A stretch of 64,000 bases of DNA from Pleurostoma richardsiae. Taxonomy: Eukaryota; Ascomycota; Sordariomycetes; Calosphaeriales; Pleurostomataceae. The stretch covers positions 147,247 through 211,246 of the forward strand of contig JANBVO010000053.1 of assembly GCA_030052745.1 (NCBI GenBank). The letters are read 5' to 3'. The position numbers and the translations under genes were made by a program. This document shows positions 45,601 through 57,425 of the stretch, piece by piece. The notes under the pieces are model-generated. The model worked only from the letters and a program-made list of their open reading frames with translations, was not told the origin of the DNA and did no database searches. Each line of letters starts with the position of its first letter. Within the stretch, counting starts at the first letter, position 1.

Positions 45601-47505
45601 GCATGATCGCGGACTCCAGACACGGCAGAGTTGTCGAGTCCCCAGGATGACCTCCCAGTGTCAGTCTATGGCGACCTGGCGTCACTGCACTGAGGACAAT
45701 CAGATGTTCCACGGCAGATCGGCTGACCCCCTCTTCTTGACGAGACAGTTCAGAGACACGATGCCCGCGTGTCAAATCCCACTTGCGCGCAGCCACGACA
45801 GCCGCGCAAGCCATCGTGGGCTGGTGAGTCGTGGCTCCCTCCGGATTCTCTGGGAGGCAGAGCTGCCTAGTGACAACACAGGACCAATTCCAATGAATAA
45901 TGCATAGCATCATCGCGGGACCGCCGGCCAGCCTTGATTGCGCGTTGTCCGTATTCCGTTGGACATGAAAGGCTGGAGCACGTCGTCAAGCTTCGTAAGC
46001 GGCCCTCGCTTCACACCCAGACGCCTCAGGCGCGGGTACTCGTGAAGCAGTCATCTCCCGGCTAGGAAGGAAGGCTGATGAGGCGGCCAAACCATGTCGA
46101 CAACATGTCCTATCTACCAACCACTTCACGTGTCAAGTCCGGCAGGCAGCCCTGAACAGGGAGCCACGGGACCGTCCTCGAGTAGGTTACTCGTGGTCAG
46201 TAAGCGGAGAGCAACGCTCGGTTGATAATCTTTTACGCGGTTCTATCTTCGCGTAAGGGTGTATTGTCGCGGCTGAAGCAGGGTTACGAAAGCAGACGAC
46301 ACCAGAGACACGGAGCTGGTGGCCGTTTGCAAGGCTTGACACTTGACCCTACGGCGGTGGTAGAGGGGTCTACAGTACAATGCTCCGTATGTACACCATA
46401 GTGACTGTGTCCTTAAGGATTACACGCACGGGGTTCTGGAACCGTGTAACCCGGGAGGTACCTTCGTACCCAAGTTATTAGTAGAAAGTTGAAAGTAGAA
46501 AGTGATGGGCAAAAACCCCACGCCCGGTTCCACTTTTTCGCTTCTGCTTTTTCCCGATTGTTCCCTTTCACATTCCCCATCATCCAGATTTGTACCGAAG
46601 ACATCATCCACCCGATCCAGATCATGCTTCCGTCCAGGTCCGCTATCGCACGACTCAAGCTGGCTGACACCGGCGCCCGGCGCCCTGGGTGCTCCACCAA
46701 TGAGGTACCCGCCAGGAAAATCTTCCTCTCCATTGCGCCATTCCTCTGTGCCTCCCGCCGACCAGCCTGAGCGCATTATTGTCAGGACCCTCTGCAACAG
46801 GCTTAGTCTGGCCGGGCCCTCAAGCCTTGGTTCCACGAGCAGCGCCGCCGCCAGCACATGCATGGCAACGACTTGCATGTGCGGCCCCTCCACCCACCGC
46901 GGTGGGCTGAAGACGGTGATGCCGTCCACCCCCGAAACGGCGCCGCCCACCTTCCACGTCTCCCAGGCTCCCAGGCCCAGACACGAGCTGCTTGCTGACC
47001 TCCGTGCCACTGTCTTACAGACCCCAGCAGATAACCGCTTAGCTTAGTTGTATGCAGTACTTCTGGTCTACCTACTCTTCCCTTTTGTTCTTGCGCCCCT
47101 GGACGATCAGTCTGCCTTCTTGACTCTGCCTGTTCCCTGATTGCTGGCTGACCTTCCCTCCTCTTCCTGTGCCTCACGCTGTTTTATATCCTGTGTTGCA
47201 GAAAAGGATCAGCTCTATATCGTCCGTGTCTATCTCATCATCCATTTTTGTCAAGCGCTTTCGCCTTCTCTCCTCTACTTACATCGATCGCCTGGACAAA
47301 AGGAACTCTTTTCCGTGGTCACGGCCAGTACCATTACTCTACTTCGCCCCACGGTCTATGGTACCCACAGCCAAACAGGAACAGCGGCAGTACATGGGCG
47401 AATTGTAGAAGTCACTTAAACCACCCACCCGACGCTTCTATTCCTCTCCGTCCGCCCGTCCCTTCTTCTCCCAGACAATCCTTCTCCCAGGAAAGGAGAC
47501 CAGAA
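42612..47505. other. 4.9 kb gene-poor interval between creC and creD
   Basis: The largest region without a recognised gene. It holds an 8-nt triplicate repeat at 43644-43667, an ATG immediately followed by a good splice donor (43213-43223), and a pyrimidine-rich stretch from about 46500 that is likely creD leader and promoter. Frames such as 44057-44461, 44703-45254 and 46420-47047 show no domain. A non-coding transcript or very long creD 5' region is possible. Confidence 0.45.
43644..43667. repeat. 8-nt repeat GCCTGGCA, three tandem copies
   Basis: Three perfect copies head to tail in non-coding DNA upstream of creD. Confidence 0.9.
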
Positions 47506-49541
47506 ATGCCTTCATTCAACCCCTTAACTAATATAACCGGACGCAATGCCTACACACTGTTCGAGATCCGGTAAGTCTCGCATTCTTCCGTCCCGTCCCG
47601 TCTGCGGTACCTTTGCGACTAACGTGGGGTTACAGCCTGGACAATGATTTCATTGTCTTCCGCGGAAACGAGCATGAGTCCTCCGGCCAGCTGTTGAAGG
47701 GAGTGGTGGTTCTATGTCTGCCCGCGCCCCTGAGAGTGGACGATGTGCATCTCAGGTTGACGGGCATCGAGCGGTTAGCGTAAGATTCTTCCCGCAAGTT
47801 CTGCGATCTAAGGGTTGTCTTACAATGCTGACAGGATGATCGGACACAGGTGGACCGACTCGAAAGTGACCCCGACCGGCATGTCGAACCAGAAAGTTGA
47901 CAAGACGTCGACGATATTTACGCACAGATGGGAGCCGTTTGTTGGTGGCACCGCCGGCCGGAGCGTCACACTGGACAAAGGCAACTATGAGTGGCCGTTC
48001 GAGCTGATGCTTCCGGGAGACACGTGCGAAAGTGTCGAGGGCATGCACGAGGCAACTATAATGTACAGTCTGAAGGCGACCGTCGCACGGGGAAAGTTGG
48101 CGTATGACCTGCACGCGAAGAAGAGGTTGCGAATCATCCGGACATTGGAGTCGTCCGCCCTCGAATTTCTGCACGCAATGAGCGTGGAAAATATTTGGCC
48201 AAACAAGGTTGAATACTCCATCGTGGTTCCGCAGAAGGCGATCGTGTTCGGCAGCGCAATTCCGTTGGAGACGAGGTTTACGCCACTTCTGAAGGGGCTC
48301 GAGATCGGCGATATCACCTGCAAGCTTGTGGAGGTGCATGAGCTTATTTTACAAACATTCAACGGGCACAGCATTAGGGAGCACAAAAAAGAGCGGGATG
48401 TTGCCAGCTGGACGCTGTCAGTAAACCGAGAAGAGCATTGGCAGGATATGATCGAAGACACCGGTCAGGAAGGATGGGTTCTGAACACGCACCTGGATCT
48501 TCCCAGGAAACTGGGAAAGTGCATGCAGGACGTCAATGTTCACGGCATCAAGATCCGGCACAAGCTGAAGATGGTTGTGGCTCTGAAGAATCCTGATGGG
48601 CATGTCTCTGAGGTGAGTAACTGACCCGTGGCTGACGTTTGCTTGTGTTATGACAGCCAGCTAACGACGAACGATTTCAGCTCCGTGCGACTCTGCCACT
48701 GACAATTTTCATCTCGCCCAACATGCCGTTGGACGAGGACGGTAACCTTGTCCGGCAGACACCTCACGGGAGTGGTTCAGAACCGGAGACCACGAGCATT
48801 GCCCCGCCGGGCTATGGCGAGCATGTACTGGATCAGCTTTACGACGAAGTTGACCTCACTGGGCTGCAGACCCCAGGCATTCAATCTGGAATGAACAGTC
48901 CGTTCTACGGCCATTCCCGCGCAGGATCTACAGAGAACCTGGCCGCGATGATGACAAGCCTGCCTGTGCCTCCAGCGGCCCTCACATCCCGACTTCAGGA
49001 CATGACTCTGGACGCCTCATCCAGGAATCAGTCCAGCAGTTCGTTGTCTCCGGGCTCTGGAACGACGACTCCTTATGGGCCTCCTCCACCACTGGAAAGC
49101 AGCCACACAAGCCCGCCGCAGTCAGCACCACAGTCAGCGCCGCTGTCGCGGTCGAATAGTGGGGAGCATTCGGGCCACCATACGCCGGAGCACATCGACT
49201 ACCCCGAGCTCTCTGAGCTGAGCAAGGTTCCCAGCTATGCGACGGCCGTCAAGACACCGGCGCGCCCGCTGAGCATGGCCGATACCGCTGCATTACCGGA
49301 CTACGAGTCAGCCGTTAGCGCTCCCGGTTCACCGCATGCGTACGACACTCCGGTAGCCAACCCTCTGGAATCGATACGCGAATCCACCGCCGAGACACAT
49401 TCGCGACCGCATCGGCCCAGTCTCGGTCGGCGTCAAACCTCGCTAGGCATTTCGTCGCTTATGCACCATCACGCGAGTCCTGGCGACACGGACGAGCGAA
49501 GGCGATTGCACATAATCCAAGCGAGGGAGCGGGTCATCTGA
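47506..49541 (+). CDS. creD: Arrestin-like ubiquitin-ligase adaptor CreD
   Basis: Four exons (47506-47570, 47636-47779, 47835-48612, 48681-49541), 615 residues. The arrestin N- and C-domains fill residues ~15-345 (start YTLFEIRLDNDFIVFRG; LPGDTCESVEGMHEATIMYSLKA; VVALKNPDGHVSELRATLPLTIFISP). The tail has the CreD signature APPGYGEHVLDQLYDEVDL, with a PPxY-type motif near residue 370, and further Tyr motifs VPSYATA and LPDYESA, which bind WW domains of HECT ligases (HulA/Rsp5). Ser/Thr-rich stretches may be phosphorylated. CreD antagonises CreB/CreC in carbon repression and links permeases to ubiquitin-dependent endocytosis, like yeast Rod1/Rog3. Confidence 0.94.
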
Positions 49542-51203
49542 TCTGCTGCAGCTTTCGTCTGATGGTTACTTGGCCTCATCCCAACTTCTATCGGATTTCA
49601 CATGGTTAATGGCGTTTATGGATAGAGATGTTACAACTTGTCATACTTTGGATTGGAGTCGATACGGCCTTGGATAGGAGACGGCAATATTTGTATAGAC
49701 GCCCCAGGCTGGGCACGGCGTTTGGAAGACGGGCATTTAATCCATGAGCAAGCACGGAGGGGCGGCACTTGTATAATTTCTTCACGATATACCCAAATAC
49801 TCGGCATAACACGCCTGCAACAATGAGATCTTGTGTCATAGTACATCGGCACAACGCTTCATGGGCTTCGTCTCCAGTGCTCGTGCAAAACCCCTGTTAG
49901 TAGTGCTGGAACGTCCTACCGTGTCTTCCTGTCCCTCCTGTCAATGTTACGCCATGCTGCCGAGAGTGTTACCTACCACCGTAGTCGCTTGCCAGGGATG
50001 TGACGCGGCAGCAAGGACAAGGTTTATCGCTCGTCTCATCTGAACCTCCAAGGAGCTGTCGCTGTGCAGTGCGGCGAAGAGACCCATGGACGTTGTCAAA
50101 GCCTGGACCCTGTATATCTCGCAAACCGCCAGATCTGTGGGAACATTGGAGCAACTGCCGGACCAGGATAATGCCTTAAAGGTTGGCCACTGGTAGAGCA
50201 AATTGTCGTGAGGGAGGGTCAGGCGCCGCATACAAGACTTCTTCTTTCATCCCCAACGGGAGAGAACTAATTAGGGTGGGCGCCAACAAATGGACGAGTG
50301 ACGCTATCTGCACCGCTCTCTTCAACGATCCACGAAGTAGGGGCCCAAAACCGCCGACGAACTGACGTCATTATTGAGAAGCTCATCGTAGCTTTGCGAC
50401 TTGGAACGAATGAGCTTCAGATAGGGTGGGCGCACCAGACTCTGCAACGACGCCACGGAGGCCGGAGGGTGCCATGCATGTTCGACGACGATGCCGAATG
50501 CTGTACAGCCACATTCATCCCCACAGAGCAATTTGCTATGACCTGATTGACAGGCGGGGGCATCGTCTGGTACACTTTGGTACGCCTTCTTTTGCATGTT
50601 ACCTGAAGTATTGGAGCGAGCAACAGTATGATCAGACGCTCGGGCAAGCCGCGAGGGAGTTATCCGATCAAACGTCTGCGATGGCTCCATCATGCTCGTA
50701 ACACGTAGTGTATGTAGGTAGGCGGTAGGGACGCTACCTATGTAGGTGTTCAGCTGCTCAGGGTACTTTAGGTATGTTTGGGCAAATGCCAGATGCTCAA
50801 CAGGGAAAGAGCAGCCCATTGATCTCCGCAGGGATTTCCCGATCTCCACCACCCCCCGAGCACCCGGACACCATCACCTTCTTGGCGCCATCAACGTCAC
50901 TCCTCCCACACCGTCCTCTCTCTCCTGTTTCCTGCAAGCTCCCTTTAGCTATTTGGCACCTCGAGAGCGCGCACAGCGAGCTTCCTTTTTTGCCCATTGA
51001 TTTATCTATCGGCTCGCCCTCAGCACCGCTTCATGTAACCGCAGACGTGTGAAGCTCCCTACATTGCTACATTCCTATATAGTATTTTTATTTGCTCTCT
51101 TCCCACCTTGCACGGCGCCCAGCTCTCCTCCGTTGTGGCTGGTATAATCACGCAATAATAGCCGAGCTCTCTTTCCTGACTCCGCGCCGCAAGAGCCGAC
51201 GCC
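49542..51203. other. Intergenic region creD to SLM1
   Basis: 1.7 kb. A 176-codon frame (50322-50852, minus) has no recognisable motif. TAGGTA/TACCTA elements cluster at 50705-50772. The last 200 nt are pyrimidine-rich, as for the SLM1 leader. Confidence 0.45.
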
Positions 51204-52801
51204 ATGTCCGGAGACACAACCGAGATGCCCTTGCGGCACGCTACCAATTCCAGCATCCTGAGCGACGACGCTGTGCCCGAAACAGACCCTAGCAGCGTAT
51301 GTTGAACCGTCCTTCCGCAACATGGCACCCCATGGCACTGCTGACAGCCGGCATCGCTTAGACCGCCGGCCTGCTCGCCGAGAGACTGCAGGCATGGAAA
51401 CACGCCGTGGGCTACCTCGAGGAATACGTCGGTGCGGTGGAGAAGATCCACAAGGAACAGGCAAAGGAGTATGAGAAGGTCCTGAAGGTGAGAATGCCGC
51501 TTGTCCCGCGTGCGCACGGCAACCGTGCTGACCGGCGTGGATAGACCATCTCCAAGCCTCTGCGAGAGGGACAGCACTTTGACCAGACCCTGGGCGGTGT
51601 CGCTGGCTTGTTTGAGAACATGCGCTCCAACACCCAGGCACTAGCGAATACCAATGCGGAGACGGAGAAGAGCATTAAGGGCTCGGTTCTCCCTATCCTG
51701 GACAGGCTGCATAAGGAGATCAAACACAAGGCCAAGGAGTTGCACCATGGCGCCGAGAAGGGCGCAAAGGAGGTGGAGAAGGCACGAAACACGACCCAGA
51801 AGCAAATCGAGCTCCTTGGCCAGCAGACGGCGTCTTTCGAATCTACTGGTGGGCGCATGACTGCCAATGATGATCCCTATGTTGTGCACCGCGGCGTGCT
51901 TCATCGGCTGAGCAAGCAAGTCCTTGAGGAGAACAACCATCGCAACGATCTCCTTGCGGTGCAAAATAACTTCCAGGAGTTTGAGGCCCATGTTATCCAG
52001 GTCATCCAGCAGGGAATGCAGGCCTTCAACCAGTTCGCCGGCGGTCAGGCCGAGAAGACGCGTGTGCTCTACTCCGACATGCTCGGTGCCGCACAGCGAA
52101 TTCCGCCTGATTTTGAATGGAAGGGCTTCCTGACGCGCAACAGCGATGTCCTCATCAACCCCAATGATCCCCCGCGCTCTGTCGAGAGCATCACGTTCCC
52201 GAACCAGAATCATAGTGCGACGAAGGCTCTCATCGAGGGAAGCCTGGAGCGCAAGTCGCGGAATAAGCTGTCGTGGGGCTACCAGACAGGCTACTATGTC
52301 GTGACTCCGTCCAAGTTCTTGCACGAGTACAAGGACTCTGATAATGTGCGACATGACCCTAAGCCGGAACTGTCTATCTACCTGCCAGATGCTGTCATTG
52401 GCTCACCGAACGGCGACAAGTTCAACATCAAGGGAAAGGACAAGGCGAAATCAATCAGCAGCAAGCTCGCTGGCACCTCTGAGCTGTCATTCAAGGCTCA
52501 CACGGCCGCCGATGCCGAACGCTGGTTCCAGGTCATTCGAAACGTTGCCGGAGCCACCGGCCCTGCGGCAGACACCAGCGCACCCACCTCTCCTCTTCAG
52601 GAGGGTGATAAACCTCTTATTAACGAGCCAGTCGAGCAAGGAAAGGTCTCTCCGGCTGCTGCCGCCAGTGGTGCTGGCGATCACAAGGCTCAAGAGGCAG
52701 GGATCACTGGTGGAGAAACCGTGGCTACTCCGACGGCGCTATCTCCAGTGGACGCCAAGGACCATGCTGCGCTGGCATCGGCAACTGCGCCCAAGTCCTA
52801 G
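51204..52801 (+). CDS. SLM1: SLM1/SLM2-like BAR and PH domain protein
   Basis: Three exons (51204-51296, 51362-51487, 51545-52801), 491 residues. Residues ~35-270 form a long helical BAR/F-BAR-like region (TAGLLAERLQAWKHAVGYLEEYV; HKAKELHHGAEKGAKEVEKARNTTQ). The PH domain lies at ~300-415, from IEGSLERKSRNKLSWGY to AERWFQVIRNV, with basic residues that suit PI(4,5)P2 binding. A disordered Ala/Pro/Thr-rich tail follows. Yeast Slm1/Slm2 sit at eisosomes and recruit TORC2 to Ypk kinases upon membrane stress, affecting actin and sphingolipids. Filamentous ascomycetes generally have one or two such genes. Confidence 0.92.
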
Positions 52802-54676
52802 AGAGTTTCTGCTTGTTTATCACCTGCTCTGGCCTGCCGTTCGCTGAGGTGGCCGATGATCGACCGCACATTTGAAGCTGTGGGAGAAGAATGATACGCT
52901 GAAGCTTAATGACGCATCTGAGAGGCTGACGGCTACGTGCTCTGGAGGATTGATTTTTCGGTCGACGGGAAGTTGTTTGGGCGCGACCCGGAGCAAAAGT
53001 GAGGCTCGCAAGTACGGCAGCCTGGGTCGCCTAAATCTGCCTCGTGAGGCTTTCCCCGGATCTGGCTTCCGCTGATACCCCTGTCCTTGTCCATGGCCGC
53101 TGTCTCGGATCAGGCACGAGTCCCGACTCCTCTTCCTGGGCCAGGGCAGCGAGTTCATCTCGTTCCTTTGTCTATTGCGTATCAGACATCATTCAGTTAT
53201 CTCATATGCCTATACCTATTTTTGGATATTATCTATCCTTATCTGGCTGCGCGGAACATTGTATCATCATCAATCTGCCTTGTATGAGTTTCCGAAACTG
53301 ACCGAATGCACGGTACAAACACCCTGTTGTGGTATGCAGGGCACCTACTGCCTAACTGATTGCTACCTGAAGGAACAGATGCCACCGAGCAGACCCGTCT
53401 GGAGGAATGCATCGCTTTCCCTCAGATGAGCGTTATGGCATTTACGCCCTCTTGTGAAGCTTTGTCGTGGATGTCTCCTTCGACTTGCAGCCAGACCGAA
53501 GCGCGGTGAGGCGGAGACGAAACTGAACCCTTATCGAATTGCGGTCCCTGGGAAGAGAGAGCGCAAGCGGCACGTTCGCCTCAAGCAACCCTTCTAGCTT
53601 CTGGCGCACGCATCGTCGGTCGGGGACGCCTTCTCTGAGACAAACGATTGCCGGGGCAATACACGGGCTGTCCCTACCCGTTCAGGAAATGGAACCCCGT
53701 TAAAAGCGCCGTCCTGCATTGCCCGCAAGCTAGCTGGGCGAGATGCACTCCCCCTTCGCTGGTGTCTGATGCTTTGTCATATATGCAGGAAACGGTCAAC
53801 CTTCACCGGTGCGCGAATCAAGTCCAACCACACGTGAGCGAGGCAGACAGTTCGACATGCGGCCGTCCCTAATGGTATATGACTTGGCACACAGGGAGGG
53901 ATCCGGACGACTAGGTGAACACACCGGTGATTATCGGAGACACCGCAATGGCCGTAAACGGTTCGTGGCGTCGCCTGCTGCTCAGCGATTCGCCAGCTAC
54001 GGAACAGAGGGGACAAGATGCAGCTCATCAAGTGCAGTTACATGAGCTTGGGGGGAAACGGCGCCCGTTAAGTAGTGGGTGGACGGGCCGTCCTTCTCTT
54101 GGTTGCAGCCTTACCCTCATGGAATACCGCCCACACCCTCTTTTCCCCAGAACCACCCCACGACAATGTTGCGACGTCCCTGCTCATGGCTGACCCCCAG
54201 TAACCTGGTCAGAGCGACGAATTGACTCTGGCCGGGCTACAATGTATTGGTTATCCGTTACTGAAGCCGTGGAGCGACTGACCTTCCCAAGCGCAGTTTT
54301 ATCTGCGTCAAATCGTCCGGGAAGGCTCTCGTCTCTGGGACATACGTGGCAAGCAGGCTGGCCGTTGCGTAGAGCCGGCCATGCCTTCCTTCCACGCCAT
54401 TGGTCGCCTTGTCATCTTTTTAAGTACAGCAAAGCGCATCACCACCGGCATTGCCCCAGGATGATGGCGCCAATTACGCCTCGGAGGACGCCTTTAATGG
54501 CCTCTATTTAATACGAGTAAACTCTTCATATGCCAGCGGTTCTTGTCCGCAACCCTCACCTCCACCAGAGTCCAGCTTCTTGTTGTGTAAGTGCGCCAGT
54601 TGCCTCAGCCTTATGATCCGCCCTGTCGACAACAGCTAGCCCTCTACCCCAGAACCCTCCAACTCGAGGCTGGAAG
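52802..54676. other. Intergenic region SLM1 to Clr5-ankyrin gene
   Basis: 1.9 kb with only short unrelated frames on both strands. No promoter motif, RNA gene or repeat of note recognised. Confidence 0.45.
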
Positions 54677-56457
54677 ATGACGAAAGAATGGGATCAGCAT
54701 CAGCAACAGATAGTCCATTTGTACAAGGAGAAGAATTTGACGCTGCAGGAGGTGAGGCGGATCATGGAACAGGACTATGACTTCAAAGCCTCGTGAGCAG
54801 CCCTGAGTCCCGAATCGAGGCGTATTGCTCACGCACAATGTAGAATCCGCGCGTTCCGGTCGACGTTGCGCAGATGGAAGGTATCCAAATACAACCGTAG
54901 GATGTCGGCGACGACCATAGGAAGCCGTATTGAGCTCTCGACAGCGAATGAAGCAGAGAATGGCTTTGAACTCTCACCCACTGGCAGTGTTCTAGAAAGC
55001 CCAAGCTTCTCACACCCGCTTACGAGGTTCTATTCGGCGCCCAGCCTAGGTAGCATGCCCTCCACAGGGCTCATCAAGTGTGAAGAGTATGGCATCCTTT
55101 GGATCCTCCGATGCCTCTCATGGTTAGGTTCTCTCGCTGATGACATGCTTTGCGCTCAAGGCAATACTCCCCAGTCGGGTACAATCTTCATCAATCCCAG
55201 ACGATATATCCAGCTTTTGGAGTCGAGCCCCATCATGCGACGGGGATACCGGGACTGAGAACTTCGAGCTTTGTGCCAGGCTATCTCGACAGTCCTTATG
55301 ATGCCATAACAGAACATGCTGGCGAGGCAGAGGCGAGAACTTTGCTATTCGAGGCGATTCAACAAGGCGACACACAGATCTGTCGACAACTGCTGGATGC
55401 ACATCCCAGCATAGTGAACGCCCGCGACGGACGGAAGTACACGCCTCTGCACGTCGCAGCTAGGCATGACAGACTTGATGTTGTGAAGCTGCTGCTCCAG
55501 AGCGGAGCCGATGTCGACGCCAGAGAATCGAGCGGCTGCACAGCAATGCATCTGGCAATGTCCTGGCCAGTCTGCCAGAAGTTGCTAGCTTGCAACGCAG
55601 ATCCTGTTGCTGCGAACTACGTCGGTGATATCCCCCTTCATTCGGCTTTGAGACGAGAGACGTGGTGGTTGAATACGTCTCTGGTCGCCATGATCAGGGA
55701 GCTACTCAGCCCGACCACCGTGCACCGCGCAAACTGCCTGCCTGAGACACCGTTTCAGCTCATGCTTCGTGGATTCCCGCACCATTTCGACAGAGTCCAG
55801 GCAGACATCATCCAACAGTCGCTCGAACTGCACCAGCTGGCGCCTGATGCCTCCAACCCCTTTCCATTCATGATTAGGTCCTTCCTGAACTACGTCACAG
55901 ACCCGCGGACGCTCGCAAGCCTCAAAAACCGCCGCGAGTCTCTGCAGGCGATCGGTCAATGCTTTCAGGCCTTCATAGACCACGGTGCCAACCTAGACGT
56001 CATCATCCGCGACAAGCCACTGCTGCACCACTTTCTCGCCGACGTGAGCCAACTCATCTCTTACGATTCCCTCTGGCCCTTCGTTCAGGATCTGACGCAC
56101 CGGGCCAACCTTACCGCCCGAGACACATACGGTAACAACGCCCTGCATGCCATTCTCAGTTCGCCGCGGCCCGCGAGCAACAACGCTAGAGTACTCGAGA
56201 ACATGCGCGCCGCTGTCATCAACCTCGTCCGGCGGACCTCCAAGCGGCACATAAACGACCGCGGCGCCAGCGGCCAGACCCCATTGCAGATGTACGTGAG
56301 CCGCTGGGCGGACGACGACAGGTTCTGGGATGGTGCGGCGAATCTCGTCGAGGCGGGCGCTGACACCAGCGAAGTGCCACACTCTCCTGAGTTCATGCAC
56401 GGACCGCTGGCCTCGCGCCCGAGGGCCCACGGTGGCAGTGGCGTGCATGAGTACTGA
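54677..56457 (+). CDS. Clr5-domain ankyrin-repeat protein
   Basis: Three exons (54677-54792, 54844-55086, 55161-56457), 551 residues. The first intron (51 nt) interrupts the Clr5 domain: MTKEWDQHQQQIVHLYKEKN...RRIMEQDYDFKAS then IRAFRSTLRRWKVSKYNRR, a fungal N-terminal domain thought to be DNA- or protein-binding. The second intron (74 nt, donor GA|GTATGG, acceptor CTCAAG) shifts to the frame of the ankyrin part: KYTPLHVAARHDRLDVVKLLLQSGADVD (residues ~220-247) and further degenerate repeats, including GNNALHAILSS and GASGQTPLQMYVSR. Clr5-ankyrin proteins are expanded and variable in filamentous fungi; Clr5 was named from a fission-yeast heterochromatin factor. Function here unknown. Confidence 0.82.
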
Positions 56458-57425
56458 GATCGGTCAGACCGGGGTGGCATATCAAGCACTGTGAGCAGTG
56501 ACACGGACATCGCTACGTGCCGGCAGCGGGATCGTATCTCGTTAGCGAATATGTCTCGAGCCCGGGTACCGCACTGTGGAATCTGTGTGAGCCCTAAGGG
56601 GCTGATACTTTCCACATCGACCTTCAAGACCAGATGATCTGTGAGAAAGAGGTGAGGAGGGATCTCGCACTTCGTATGACGACACGATCCCGCGAGCAAC
56701 AGGTAACAACAACAACAGAAGCACCTCCATAATATCTAACTCTTATTACTACTACCTCTCGGCAGTCTTTCGTCGACGGCCTCCCGTCTTTCTCTCTCCG
56801 GGTTTAGCAAGCAGGGCGATCAGCGGGAGCGAGCTGGGGAGAGTTGGAGTCTTCTCGATTTCCTCTTCCCTTCAGCTACGACCTCATGACTGGTGATTTT
56901 CCTTCTCTTTTTTACCACAGGGGAAGAGGGGCCGGATTCTCTTCAGGTTTCATCACGTCACGTCACGTCACGTCACGTCAGCTCTTGTTATGCTTGCGAG
57001 GTGAGGTAGGTTTTTGGGGCGTCAGGGAATAAGCCGATGACAGAAGGAACAGCTCACGAGGAAACGAACAGAACGGAACAACGAAAGAGAGTCGGAGTAA
57101 CAGGACGGTATCTCTTCACGGGCTCAGCCGAGCTGAATCGGCTGGAGAAGAACGAGGCCAGCAAGCAACCCTTGCGGCTGATGCTGTGCGTGGTAGTAGG
57201 TTTTCCAACTATTTCGGCACCGTCATGAGGAAATGACCCAGGATAATCTATGCCTTGACGGCAATGCACGATACCATGAGTAGCAAGAAATTGAGCATTT
57301 CTGTTCTTCTCCTTTGAAAAGAACACCGCCTTATCTCGATGTGAATACGCATCTGCTTTCTTTCGCCTCTTGGCCAACCCGCAGACCCCTCCCCCTTCCC
57401 TTGCAGCCACGAAACCCAGCGTTTT
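56458..57425. other. Convergent intergenic region
   Basis: 968 nt between two tail-to-tail genes. It includes the TCACG pentanucleotide repeat at 56953-56980. No gene seen. Confidence 0.5.
56953..56980. repeat. TCACG pentanucleotide microsatellite
   Basis: Five perfect copies of TCACG plus TCA. Each junction makes CACGTCA, a core shared by ATF/CREB-type bZIP sites, but the array lies between convergent genes, so a promoter role is doubtful. Confidence 0.9.

Noticed and set aside
50322-50852. 176-codon minus-strand frame upstream of SLM1
   Set aside because: No recognisable motif, no supporting splice or promoter signals; likely chance.
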